From Candidatus Aegiribacteria sp. MLS_C (GTDB lineage Bacteria; Fermentibacterota; Fermentibacteria; Fermentibacterales; JCC-6), in assembly GCA_002030045.1 (NCBI GenBank), contig LQBI01000024.1, forward strand, positions 248,001 through 312,000: a DNA stretch of 64,000 nt, in the 5' to 3' direction. The position numbers were made by a program, and so were the translations under genes. Shown here piece after piece: positions 33,807-42,013 of this stretch. Position 1 is the first letter of the stretch, and each line of letters starts with the position of its first letter. Below the pieces are notes generated by a model, which was given only the letters and a program-made list of their open reading frames with translations, made no database searches and was not told the DNA's origin.

Positions 33807-34987
33807 CTGACCCCCATCCTCCGTTTTATCCTATCGGTCTTCTCCCTGCTGAGCTGGATGAGGTCCTTGCCGCCGTAGAGAATCCTGCCCCCCGTGTCCT
33901 TGACCGCTATCCTCTCGGTGCAGCAGTAGCATGGATCAATGGCGGCCAGGATTATCGTGGCATCGGATATGGTCTCACCCTGTACCGTAGCCTTGTAAGT
34001 GGGGAGGTTCATGAAGGTCGGAGCCCTCACCTTGTGCCTGACCGGCCTGTTGGTCCCGTCGCTCTTGACGTAGTGGAAGGTCTCGCCCCTGGGGGCCTCT
34101 ATATGGCCTATGCCTTCGCCCGGAGGGACGTCCTTGATGTTGGCGTCTATCTCTCCTCCGGGAAGATGCTCGAGGCAGAACCTCATGATCTTCGCGGACT
34201 CGAACATCTCCAGGATCCTCACCACTGCCTTGTCGAAAACGTCACCGTTGCTGGTGACGATCATGTCCCACTCCATCTCCTGGTAGGCACCGTAGGGCGA
34301 ATCCTTCCTCACGTCACGGGCGACACCGGAAGCCCGGGAGGTGGGACCAAGGGCGCTGAAATCTATGGCTTCCTGGTAGGTCATCACGCCCACCCCCTTG
34401 AGCCTGGCGTGCAGCACCGGATCGTCAAGGACAGCTTTCTTCAGCATGTCCAGCGTGGGCAGGATGGATTCGATCTTCCTGATACATATGGGGATGTCCT
34501 CCGGCTTGATATCCCTTCTGACCCCCCCGGGCTTGAACATGGCGTAGTTGTTCCTGTTGCCGGACAGGATCTCCATCACGTCGAGGATCTCCTCCCTCAG
34601 CTTCCAGGCCCACATGTAAACCGTGTTGTAGCCCAGGAAATGCCCGGCCAGACCCAGCCAGAGCAGATGGGAATGGATCCGCTCGCCCTCGGCGATGATG
34701 GTTCTGATGTACTTGGCGCGAATGGGCACTTCCATGGGGAAGACGTCCTCGACCGCCCTGGTATACGCGAAGGGATGGCTTGTGGAACAGATGCCGCATA
34801 TCCTCTCGACGACGAACGTGCTGTTCTCGAATGTCTTCATCTCGGAGAGCTTCTCGATGCCCCTGTGGTTGTATCCTATTCGGACGTCTATGTCGACGAC
34901 GGTCTCACCCTCGACCGTCAGGGTGAAGAGCTCGGGTTCCTCCTGAAGAGGATGGTACGGGCCGATGGGAATTATCGTCCTGCCCAT
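33803..34987 (-). CDS. mbhL: Group 4 membrane-bound [NiFe]-hydrogenase large subunit
   Basis: The 394-residue catalytic subunit has both nickel motifs: ERICGICSTSH (C64, C67) and DPCYCCTER (C353, C356), the group 4 form with Arg at the end. All four Ni ligands are present, so it is a true hydrogenase and not an MBX/MBS or complex I relative. After R359 a 35-residue tail remains, as in HycE before HycI processing. ATG 34987 follows the stop of the NuoC-like gene (TGACATG) with GGGGAG in front; the frame extends 23 codons further upstream without homology. Confidence 0.95.
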   Translation of the reverse strand: MGRTIIPIGPYHPLQEEPELFTLTVEGETVVDIDVRIGYNHRGIEKLSEMKTFENSTFVVERICGICSTSHPFAYTRAVEDVFPMEVPIRAKYIRTIIAEGERIHSHLLWLGLAGHFLGYNTVYMWAWKLREEILDVMEILSGNRNNYAMFKPGGVRRDIKPEDIPICIRKIESILPTLDMLKKAVLDDPVLHARLKGVGVMTYQEAIDFSALGPTSRASGVARDVRKDSPYGAYQEMEWDMIVTSNGDVFDKAVVRILEMFESAKIMRFCLEHLPGGEIDANIKDVPPGEGIGHIEAPRGETFHYVKSDGTNRPVRHKVRAPTFMNLPTYKATVQGETISDATIILAAIDPCYCCTERIAVKDTGGRILYGGKDLIQLSREKTDRIKRRMGVR

Positions 34988-34988
34988 G

Positions 34989-35462
34989 TCAGACTCCCCT
35001 TGTCCTGTCGGCCTTCTCGTCCCACTCCTCATAGTCCTGACGGAGCGGATAGACACCTTCCGGCCAGTTGTCCGCCAGGAGCAGTCTCCTGGGGTCGGGA
35101 TGACCGGTGAAGGTGATCCCGAGAAGTTCGCTCATCTCCCTCTCGATCCAGTTGAGGGCCTCGATGTCCTTTCCCAGCGAATCCATTACCGGATGCTCCC
35201 TGTCGATCAGCACCCTCAGAGAGATGAGGAGGTTTATGTCCTCGACGATGAAATGGTAGAGGATCTCGATGTTGGGCGGCATGTCGGTCCCGGACGCTAT
35301 GTTGAACCTTGCGCCCAGGTTCCTGAACAGGTACGTTCCGATCCTTACCATCGATTCCGGCCTTACGGTGATGTAGACCCTGGAATGCGACTTGTCGTAG
35401 AGGTCCAGTATATCCTCGTGGAAACGGCTTGTGAAATCCAGAAGTACTTCTTCTCTTGTCAT
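34989..35462 (-). CDS. mbhK: NuoC-like 30-kDa subunit (MbhK/EchD)
   Basis: The 157-residue soluble protein shows the NuoC pattern in its second half: LISLRVLIDREHPVMDSL, then NWIEREMSELLGITFTGHPD and the closing LADNWPEGVYPLR. It holds the large and small subunits together. It overlaps the NuoB-like gene (ATGA) upstream and ends two bases before the large-subunit ATG. Confidence 0.92.
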   Translation of the reverse strand: MTREEVLLDFTSRFHEDILDLYDKSHSRVYITVRPESMVRIGTYLFRNLGARFNIASGTDMPPNIEILYHFIVEDINLLISLRVLIDREHPVMDSLGKDIEALNWIEREMSELLGITFTGHPDPRRLLLADNWPEGVYPLRQDYEEWDEKADRTRGV

Positions 35463-35884
35463 TGGGAGCCGCCCACCCTTTCGATAAGTTTCACGACGCC
35501 GGCAATTATCGCTTCGGGCTTTGGAGGACAGCCGGGAATGTAGACATCCACCGGAATTATCTGGTCAAGGGGCTGCGGGCAATTGTAACTGTCCTTGAAG
35601 ATCCCCCTGGACGCCGCGCAGGTGCCTATGGCGACCACGAGACAGGGTTTTGGAACCTGTTCCCACAGGGCCTTCAATCTCTCCACCGACATCCTGTTGC
35701 CGGAACCGGTTACCAGCAGTACGTCCGCATGCTTGATGCTCCCCGCAAGCAGCATGCCGAACCTTTCTATGTCGAACCTGGGGGTAAGACAGTCCAGCGT
35801 CTCGATATCGCAGTTGTTGCAGCTTCCCGTCGAGAGGTGGAAGACCCAGGGGGATTTCAGGAGCGCTTTAAGCTTCAGGCTCAT
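35459..35884 (-). CDS. mbhJ: NuoB-like small subunit (MbhJ/EchC) of group 4 hydrogenase
   Basis: The 141-residue subunit carries the proximal [4Fe-4S] cluster next to the NiFe site. The four ligands are C22 and C25 (TGSCNNC), C89 (IGTCAASRG) and C119 (IPGCPPKP). The short length and single cluster are typical of group 4, complex I-like enzymes. It lies between the membrane subunit M and subunit K. Confidence 0.93.
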   Translation of the reverse strand: MSLKLKALLKSPWVFHLSTGSCNNCDIETLDCLTPRFDIERFGMLLAGSIKHADVLLVTGSGNRMSVERLKALWEQVPKPCLVVAIGTCAASRGIFKDSYNCPQPLDQIIPVDVYIPGCPPKPEAIIAGVVKLIERVGGSQ

Positions 35885-35904
35885 GACGGTGCAGCCTTAC
35901 CCTT

Positions 35905-36816
35905 CTATATGCCATTCAACGCCAGCACGACGGCGGCTGTTGCCAGGACCGTCATCGGTCCCCAGAAGAACCTGACGGCCTGGTCGATACGGACCCTGGG
36001 ATTCGTGTTGCGTATAACCGTTATCAGGGCTACGATCCCGACGTATTCCAATAAGGTCCAGAGGATGTTGATCCCGTTCAGACGCATTCCACCGAAGAAC
36101 AGGATGATCAGGAAGAAAGGAAGCGTGAACAGGAGCATGTTCTTCATCAGCCTGAAGACTGCCAGGCCCGGTCCGGAGTATTCCACCAGCGGCCCTTCCA
36201 CTATCTCGGTCTCGGCCTCCGGTATGTCGAAGGGGACCAGGGCCAGTTTGGCCTGGACGCACAGCAGCGCGACTATCAGTGCGATTATACCTGACAGGTG
36301 GCCGGCAGTTATGCCGTCTGACTGATTCTCTATTATTCCACTGATGCTCAGGTCTCCCGCCCATATCACAGGTACCAGAGTAGCAAGGATGAACGGAAGC
36401 TCGTAGGCCATCACCAGCTTCATCTCCCTGGAGGCGCCCAGGCTCGCCAGCGGGTTCCTCGAGGCGAAGCCCCCCAGTATGATGCTCAGGGAAGGTACAG
36501 TGAGCAGGTAGATGGCAACGATCCAGTCACCCATGAAGCCGCCTTCGAAGAACTGGTTGACCCAGAAAAGAGTTGCCGCCGCCACGACTCCGGCGAGACC
36601 TATGACCGGTGCCATCAGGAAGGTCCCCCTGGATGCCCCCGCGGGGATTACCGTCTCCTTTCCAAGCAGCTTGACGATATCAATGAAGGGCTGAAGGAAC
36701 GGGGGGCCGACCCTGTACTGCACTCTGGCGGTAACCTTCCTGTCGATCCAGCTGGTGACCAGGCCCAGGGCCGCGGTGGCTGCGAAACCGAACACGATGA
36801 GGTATACGAAAGTCAT
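35905..36816 (-). CDS. mbhM: NuoH-like membrane subunit (MbhM/EchB)
   Basis: The 303-residue protein has eight helices and the NuoH signature segments: DRKVTARVQYRVGPPF near the first helix, SREMKLVMAYELPFI, and the loop FDIPEAETEIVEGPLVEYSG. It anchors the catalytic module in the membrane and starts the chain of charged residues that couples to the antiporter subunits. The correct start is ATG 36816, overlapping the upstream ferredoxin stop (ATGA); the longer frame upstream is out of register with any homologue. Confidence 0.93.
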   Translation of the reverse strand: MTFVYLIVFGFAATAALGLVTSWIDRKVTARVQYRVGPPFLQPFIDIVKLLGKETVIPAGASRGTFLMAPVIGLAGVVAAATLFWVNQFFEGGFMGDWIVAIYLLTVPSLSIILGGFASRNPLASLGASREMKLVMAYELPFILATLVPVIWAGDLSISGIIENQSDGITAGHLSGIIALIVALLCVQAKLALVPFDIPEAETEIVEGPLVEYSGPGLAVFRLMKNMLLFTLPFFLIILFFGGMRLNGINILWTLLEYVGIVALITVIRNTNPRVRIDQAVRFFWGPMTVLATAAVVLALNGI

Positions 36817-37355
36817 GCCCTGCTCCTGTCCCAGTGGGTCGAGTGGACCACGAGCCGGTTGCCCAGATGGAAGATGTTCTCTCCCTCCATGTCCTCGTCG
36901 GCGAGCGCCAGGGCTCCGTAGGGACAGGTGGGGATGCAGGTGTAGTCTCCGCGGTCCTGGCAGTAGTCGCATATGTTGGACATCCTGGGAAGTATCTCGG
37001 GGTATATCGTACCGTAGGGGCAGGCGTGGGAACAGGACCTGCACGCCACGCATCTGACCGTGTGCCTCACCAGGGTTCCGTCCTCCTTCTTCTCCAGGGC
37101 ATCCTTCGGACAGGCGTTGACGCAATGAGGTTCCTCGCACTGTCTGCATACGAGGGCGTAGGTGGCCAGCTCGATGAGAGAGATGACCCCGTTGTTCCAG
37201 GGATGGTAGAAGTAGCTGCACTTGATAACGCATTCCTCGCACACCTCTGAACTGCATATGTCCAGATCAATGAACAGCTTCTTTCCGCTCTCCTTCTTCC
37301 CCACTGCGTCGATGTCGCCGTGAAGCTGGTCGATGGTGGTCCTGTTCATTTCCAT
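36813..37355 (-). CDS. Four-cluster ferredoxin subunit (HycB/CooF-like)
   Basis: The 180-residue protein has Cys motifs for four [4Fe-4S] clusters: CSSEVCEECVIKC, CRQCEEPHCVNACP, CVACRSCSHACP and CDYCQDRGDYTCIPTCP. This HycB/CooF arrangement normally wires a dehydrogenase to a group 4 hydrogenase. Here no formate or CO dehydrogenase gene is adjacent, and the flavoprotein (37363-38178) and HydB-like protein (38179-39201) encoded upstream are the natural partners. It is separated from them by 7 bp. Confidence 0.9.
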   Translation of the reverse strand: MEMNRTTIDQLHGDIDAVGKKESGKKLFIDLDICSSEVCEECVIKCSYFYHPWNNGVISLIELATYALVCRQCEEPHCVNACPKDALEKKEDGTLVRHTVRCVACRSCSHACPYGTIYPEILPRMSNICDYCQDRGDYTCIPTCPYGALALADEDMEGENIFHLGNRLVVHSTHWDRSRA

Positions 37356-37362
37356 GGCAGCC

Positions 37363-38178
37363 CTATTCCCAGATGCCGGGATAATCCCGGATCATGTCGT
37401 ACGTGAAGACCGGTCCGTCCTTGCAGCAGTAGTAGGGGCCAATCCTGCAGTGTCCGCACTTGCCGAAACCGCAGGACATGTTCTTCTCCATCGAGAGATA
37501 AATGTTCCTGTCCTTGATCCCGAGTTCCTGAAGCTTGAAAGTGGCGAACTTCATCATTATGGGTGGGCCGCAGACGATAGCCCTGGCTCTCGAGAAATCC
37601 ACGTCGATGTCGTTCATTATGGTCGTCACGACTCCCACCGGGCCGTTCCAGGTATCGTCGCACTGGTCGACGGTGAGTTTCATGTCGAGGTCCTTACGGT
37701 CCATCCAGCTCTCCAGTTCCTTTCTGTAGAGCATCTCTTCGGGATTCCTGCAGCCTCCCCTGTAGACCAGCTTCGATATCTGGTCCCTCATATTGAAAAG
37801 ACCGTACATGAGCGTTCTTATCGGCGCCAGGCCGACGCCTCCGCCTACGACCACGATATCCTGACCGATGAACTTCGTAAGAGGGTAGCCCTTGCCGAGG
37901 GGACCCCTGAGACCCACTGTGTCACCGGGTTCCAGTTCGTGTATCGCATCGGTCACTCTGCCCACCCTGACTATGGTTATCTCCATGGTCTCGGTGTTCT
38001 GTGAATCCGAAGAGGGAGTGAACGGGGCCTCACCTACTCCCGGGACCGAGAACTCCATGAACTGTCCGGGTTTGAATGCTATCTTTTCTTTGGGCTTGAG
38101 AAGGAAAGTTTTGATGGTGGGCGTCTCTGTGGTAACTTTAAGGACCTCGGTTTCGATGGAACTGTACGGATTCTTCAT
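37363..38178 (-). CDS. FAD/NAD(P)-binding subunit, HydG/AsrB-like
   Basis: The 271-residue flavoprotein belongs to the ferredoxin-NADP reductase superfamily. The FAD part has GQFMEFSVPGVGEAPFTPSS, the NAD(P) part has VVVGGGVGLAPIRTLMYGL, and near the C-terminus CGFGKCGHCRIG with a later CC forms the [2Fe-2S] site. This is the pattern of sulfhydrogenase gamma (HydG), anaerobic sulfite reductase B and NfnA-type proteins. The ATG directly follows the HydB-like stop (TAGATG). It should exchange electrons with NAD(P)H for the membrane hydrogenase, or alternatively for the group 3 enzyme elsewhere in the window. Confidence 0.9.
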   Translation of the reverse strand: MKNPYSSIETEVLKVTTETPTIKTFLLKPKEKIAFKPGQFMEFSVPGVGEAPFTPSSDSQNTETMEITIVRVGRVTDAIHELEPGDTVGLRGPLGKGYPLTKFIGQDIVVVGGGVGLAPIRTLMYGLFNMRDQISKLVYRGGCRNPEEMLYRKELESWMDRKDLDMKLTVDQCDDTWNGPVGVVTTIMNDIDVDFSRARAIVCGPPIMMKFATFKLQELGIKDRNIYLSMEKNMSCGFGKCGHCRIGPYYCCKDGPVFTYDMIRDYPGIWE

Positions 38179-39201
38179 CTATACTTCCAGTCTTGCCAGG
38201 ACTTCCCTGATGTCGATCTTCCCGGGACAGGCGGCAATGCATCTCCCGCAACCGGTGCAGGCTATCTCGCTGGCCACTTCAGGGAAGTAGTTGAACTTCT
38301 TGTCGAACCTGTTTCGCAGCCTCATCCAAAGCCTGTCCCTGGGATTCTCGCCGCCCGCAACCCTGGCGAAGTCATTTATCATGCATGAATCCCATACCCT
38401 GTACCGAGCAAGCCTTCCGTCAGCCTTCTGATCGTAGAGCAGGAAGCAGTGGCAGGTGGGACATATGGTATTGCATGCGCCACACTCGACGCAGTCCCTG
38501 GAAGAATCCTTCCAGAGATCGGCCTCCTCGTAATTCTTCTGCATCACTCTCTTGAGCCTGTCGACCGAGGGTATCTGCTTCTCCTTGGCGTTCTTCGCTA
38601 CCCGCTTCCTTATATCGTTCCTGTTCTTCTTCGCTGAATCGGCCAGTGCCTTGTCCTCTGTCTCACCGAACATGTCCGAATGGCTCTCGACCAGTTTCCT
38701 CCCCTTCTCGCTTCCAACGGCCACGATGAAGCCGCCTTCCACGGGGGAAAGGTTGAGGTCAAACTCGGCCTCGGGCCACGGGTTCAGGTCAAGCGCGGTA
38801 CAGAAACAGGTATCGCCGACTCCTGTGCAGTCGGCGGATATGATGAGCCCTTCTTTCCTGTGCCTCATGTAGGTGGGGTCTCCGTACTCCTCGTCCATGA
38901 AGACGAAATCCAGGATCCTGAAACCCTTAAGGTCGCAGGCTTTCGCCCCGACTATGCAGGGCGGCTTGTCCTCATGCGGTACACGGGGGCTGAAACCCTC
39001 GGCCACCTTCTCCCTCCCCAGGAAGAAGAACGACTTCAGAGGATCGAAGGACCTTATCTCACCGATGACGTAATCGGTATCGCCCTCCCGGAGCAGGGAA
39101 TACCCCGTTCCCTTCCCCATGACCCTGGGAACGTATACGCGATAATCCGCCCTGAGGGATTCCAGAAGACGATCGAGATCGATTCGTTTTAGAAAAATCA
39201 T
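38179..39201 (-). CDS. Iron-sulfur subunit, sulfhydrogenase beta (HydB/AsrA)-like
   Basis: The 340-residue protein has a long N-terminal domain with GAKACDLKGFRILD, typical of HydB/AsrA proteins, and two [4Fe-4S] motifs near the C-terminus (CVECGACNTICP and CTGCGRCIAACP). Such subunits pass electrons between a HydG-type flavoprotein and a redox core. ATG 39201 begins exactly with the family N-terminus (MIFLKRIDLDRLL); the frame is open 67 codons upstream without homology. No Shine-Dalgarno is seen, and a promoter candidate lies so close that the mRNA may be leaderless. It is the first gene of the hydrogenase run. Confidence 0.88.
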   Translation of the reverse strand: MIFLKRIDLDRLLESLRADYRVYVPRVMGKGTGYSLLREGDTDYVIGEIRSFDPLKSFFFLGREKVAEGFSPRVPHEDKPPCIVGAKACDLKGFRILDFVFMDEEYGDPTYMRHRKEGLIISADCTGVGDTCFCTALDLNPWPEAEFDLNLSPVEGGFIVAVGSEKGRKLVESHSDMFGETEDKALADSAKKNRNDIRKRVAKNAKEKQIPSVDRLKRVMQKNYEEADLWKDSSRDCVECGACNTICPTCHCFLLYDQKADGRLARYRVWDSCMINDFARVAGGENPRDRLWMRLRNRFDKKFNYFPEVASEIACTGCGRCIAACPGKIDIREVLARLEV

Positions 39202-39811
39202 GGCAATGAAATAGACCGCGTGAAGACCTTTGTCAAGGGGCCTTCCAGACGTCATTTGATGGGTATTCACGTCGTTTTTCATGACCCTGGGAGCCAACCT
39301 GATAACATGTTCCGGAATGTCGCGTCCGGCCCCTTCAGTATTATTTCCAGGCGTTTCGGGAAAAATCCGGGCTTGCTGCACTGGAATGGTGCCGTCTGTC
39401 AAATTCGAGATGACCTGGTCCCGGTCTTTTTTAGTGAATCCCGAGGCCGCACGTATTCGGACCGGGACCGGTAACGAGCTTAATGGAACAGAAGGTATTC
39501 ACTCATGAGAGACATGGTTTGCTGAGCCGATCTGTCATTCATCCCTGCCATTCTCATGACAGTGACCGTCATGGGGAACTGATACGGGGAGTATCCTCCC
39601 AGGATAGCGTGGTCCCCGGTGGAGCAGGTCCTGCCGGTCTCCCTGGAAGACAGCCTTGTTTTGTGGCGTGAGCACGGGGGGCAGCATCAACCTGGCCAGG
39701 GGGAAGACCTCCTCTCCCGCCTTCTATCCGGATGGAAGTCATGCCGTGTCCCATCCTGGTGCCGGGCCTGGAAAAAGGGACATTCCCGGATTGAGATTCC
39801 TTGATGATGTC
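39202..39811. other. 610-bp intergenic region between hydrogenase operon and slt-like gene
   Basis: No convincing gene is present; the short frames on both strands have no family look. The region holds the promoter candidate at 39208-39236, an imperfect palindrome with 7-bp arms CTGTCAT/ATGACAG at 39532-39562 that could be an operator, and the large inverted repeat at 39757-39833. Its size is exceptional in this densely packed window, which suggests regulatory content for the hydrogenase operon. Confidence 0.5.
39208..39236 (-). promoter_or_regulatory. Candidate promoter of the membrane hydrogenase operon
   Basis: On the minus strand TTGACA (39231-39236) is followed after 17 bp by TATTTC (39208-39213). 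The -35 and spacing are ideal. Transcription would start about at the A of the ATG at 39201, so the message would be leaderless, which agrees with the absence of a ribosome site. Not proven. Confidence 0.45.
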
Positions 39812-39833
39812 TCATTTTCCAGGCCCGGCACCA
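39757..39833. repeat. Long inverted repeat at the 3' end of the slt-like gene
   Basis: The arms 39757-39775 and 39815-39833 are a perfect 19-bp inverted repeat (TGGTGCCGGGCCTGGAAAA). Pairing continues inward for eight more positions with one mismatch and one G-T pair, leaving a 23-nt loop (39784-39806). The right arm includes the last codons and borders the stop of the slt-like gene. There is no T-run on either side, so it is not a standard intrinsic terminator. Confidence 0.75.
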
Positions 39834-42013
39834 TAAAGAGACATGTAGATAACGTACGCGTGGTTGACGTTCTGGGTGTAGGCCCTTGTTTCATTGAAGG
39901 TTATCAGTGAGAAGAACTCTTCGGTCCCCATGTCCCCGGCGCCCCAGTGCAGAGCGTTGTGAGGTCCTCCGTTGTAAGCTGCGGCGGTGAACACAGGATC
40001 GCCTCCGAAACCCCTGCTTATGCCGGATATGTAGGTTATTCCGTAATGTATGGACATCTCGGGATCGTACAGCCTGTCCGGTGAGTAGTCGTCCCATCCG
40101 TTCTCTAGCGCCACATACTCCGAGGTGCTGGGGATCATCTGAATAAGACCCCTTGCACCAGCCACCGAGTAGGTCCACGGCTGGAACATGCTCTCGTTCC
40201 TTATGACCGCCCATGCGAAAAGAGGGTCCAGACCGCAGGTCTCGCCAGCCGGAACAACGAACTCCGGCCATGCCATCTGGTATCGCAGCATCCAGAGCTC
40301 CCTGGGCCTGTCGTTCTCGTCATCCGAGAGGTCCCACATGTTGTAGCCCGAGATAGGTCTCCGTTCCCAGACGCTGTTGTCAAGGTAGAAGGGAGCAAGG
40401 TACTGCGGTCCTCCCACCTTTTCCTCACCGGCCCTGAACTCAGCGTCGGCATAGCTCCTCAGACCTGCCTCCTGCAGGAATAGACCCCTCAGGGTCTCTT
40501 CCGGAGGTTCCACGGGAGAAAGACCGTGTCTCATCATCCAGTCCTCGAGAGGTTCCTCGGTAAAAACAGGTTCCCATGGGGGAATCCCAAGGAACTCCCT
40601 TGCGAAACGGGCGGGAAGACTGAAGGGAGCTGACACCGTGAGATCCTCGAGAATCCTTCTGCCATCCGGGTTGCCCTCAGAGTAGAGAAGCCTTCCCATC
40701 CAGTACCTTGCGGAGGAAAGGTAGACGCTTGCGGTCCATCTTGAGATGAAAGCCTCGAGTTCGGAGACCGCCGCGGAGATGTCACCCGATTTCATGAGCG
40801 AGAAACAGAGGTAGAAATGGGAATCGTCGGCGGTGACGTTCCCCGGATACTTCTCCAGGGTCATCCTGAACCATGGGACAGCCCTTTCCCATAGCCTGTT
40901 CTCGGCCAGCATGTTTCCTATGTACCAGGGTAGATTACCGATCCGTGCATGTTCCGGGAACCGCTCCCCGTACTCGAGCAGAGTCCCCAGTCCCTCCTCC
41001 GGTCTTCCGATGCGCCCCAGGTTCCTGCCGAGATTTATCAGTGCATCCGGGCAGTCCTCGCCCTCCGGCCACCTCGCGAGATACTCTCTCAGCATGTCAA
41101 CCGCCGTATCATAGAAACCGAGCCTGTCCCTGGTCCTGGCGGCAAGATACCACAGATGCGGGTCGGGGTTCTCGGAATTGACAGCGACATCGTAAAGCTC
41201 GTTCCAGAGACCTCCGGAATAGAAGTCGTCGGCGAGGGAAGCTCCCAGCCATGCGGTCTCGAGTATCTCTTCCCTCAGAATGTCGTAGGCTGCGGCATGG
41301 ACCGGGGCTGCAGGCCACAGGCCGAATGACCTGAGGAACTGGTCTCTGTATCCGGCGAGGCCATGCTGCATCATCCATGATGCACGGTAATGGCAGAGGA
41401 GCGACAACATTTCGTCGTTCCCGGATCCCTCCGCATTCCTGAACACCGAATCGGCGGCGTCAGCCATGCCCTCACCCAGAAGTGACCTGTACAGGAGGAT
41501 CGTTCTTCTGTCGGCCGCTTTGCCGGATAGAACGGAAGGCACCGGTTCCAGGGCCTCAAGCGCTCCCCGTGTATCGCCGGCGGCAAGCAGGGTGTCAGCC
41601 AGGACCAGATGGAGGTATTCCGGCAGAACGCAACCGTTCCTGGACAGGTACGACCTGAGAGCAGGTACGATCCGATATCCTCCGATCTCCAGGGCCCTGT
41701 ACGGAGCCAGTGAGTCGGGGGTCTCGAGCAGGAGCTGGGCTGTGACAAGGTTCATCTCTCGGGAAGCGTCAGCGGCTTTTCGGGCCAGCTCGCATCTGAT
41801 ACCGTCCTGCAGGGGTCTGAGGAGAGCGGCTCTGACGTATTCTTCCCGGGCTTCATTCCCTAGACCGCAGGCCAGGAGAGAATCGCCCCTGGCCTCCGCC
41901 AGAAGGCTCCTCTCGGTGGAGGAAAGCGTTTCGTCGGGCTGCACCGTCCTGCAGCCCGCAAGGGCCAGCAGAAGGAAAAGGGGCTTGAGCAGCCTACTTC
42001 CTGTACTTGGCAA
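39812..42013 (-). CDS. Slt-like lytic transglycosylase lipoprotein with TPR-type superhelix
   Basis: The mature part is an alpha-helical repeat region of more than 500 residues (several TPR-like units such as DALINLGRNLGRIGRPEEGL) followed by an SLT catalytic domain: AVIRNESMFQPWTYSVAGARGLIQMIPST (catalytic Glu in NES) and FTAAAYNGGP. This is the Slt70 architecture, which cleaves peptidoglycan to anhydro-muropeptides. The N-terminus has a lipoprotein signal ending LALAGC. The best start is TTG 42013, which yields a 20-residue signal and has AGGA nearby; the frame continues upstream inside the TPR gene, which it overlaps by 20 bp. It is the last gene of a four-gene envelope operon. Confidence 0.85.
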   Translation of the reverse strand: MPSTGSRLLKPLFLLLALAGCRTVQPDETLSSTERSLLAEARGDSLLACGLGNEAREEYVRAALLRPLQDGIRCELARKAADASREMNLVTAQLLLETPDSLAPYRALEIGGYRIVPALRSYLSRNGCVLPEYLHLVLADTLLAAGDTRGALEALEPVPSVLSGKAADRRTILLYRSLLGEGMADAADSVFRNAEGSGNDEMLSLLCHYRASWMMQHGLAGYRDQFLRSFGLWPAAPVHAAAYDILREEILETAWLGASLADDFYSGGLWNELYDVAVNSENPDPHLWYLAARTRDRLGFYDTAVDMLREYLARWPEGEDCPDALINLGRNLGRIGRPEEGLGTLLEYGERFPEHARIGNLPWYIGNMLAENRLWERAVPWFRMTLEKYPGNVTADDSHFYLCFSLMKSGDISAAVSELEAFISRWTASVYLSSARYWMGRLLYSEGNPDGRRILEDLTVSAPFSLPARFAREFLGIPPWEPVFTEEPLEDWMMRHGLSPVEPPEETLRGLFLQEAGLRSYADAEFRAGEEKVGGPQYLAPFYLDNSVWERRPISGYNMWDLSDDENDRPRELWMLRYQMAWPEFVVPAGETCGLDPLFAWAVIRNESMFQPWTYSVAGARGLIQMIPSTSEYVALENGWDDYSPDRLYDPEMSIHYGITYISGISRGFGGDPVFTAAAYNGGPHNALHWGAGDMGTEEFFSLITFNETRAYTQNVNHAYVIYMSLYGAGPGK

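Noticed and set aside
33803-34987. MBX/MBS (sulfane reductase) or complex I catalytic subunit
   Set aside because: Both CxxC nickel motifs are complete, as in true hydrogenases, although the extra antiporter subunit resembles MBX/MBS.
39220-39804. Small genes in the intergenic region before the hydrogenase operon
   Set aside because: Frames of 61-84 codons on both strands have no ribosome sites, family look or consistent codon use.
39757-39833. Rho-independent terminator
   Set aside because: The stem is long enough but no T-run follows on either strand and the loop is large.
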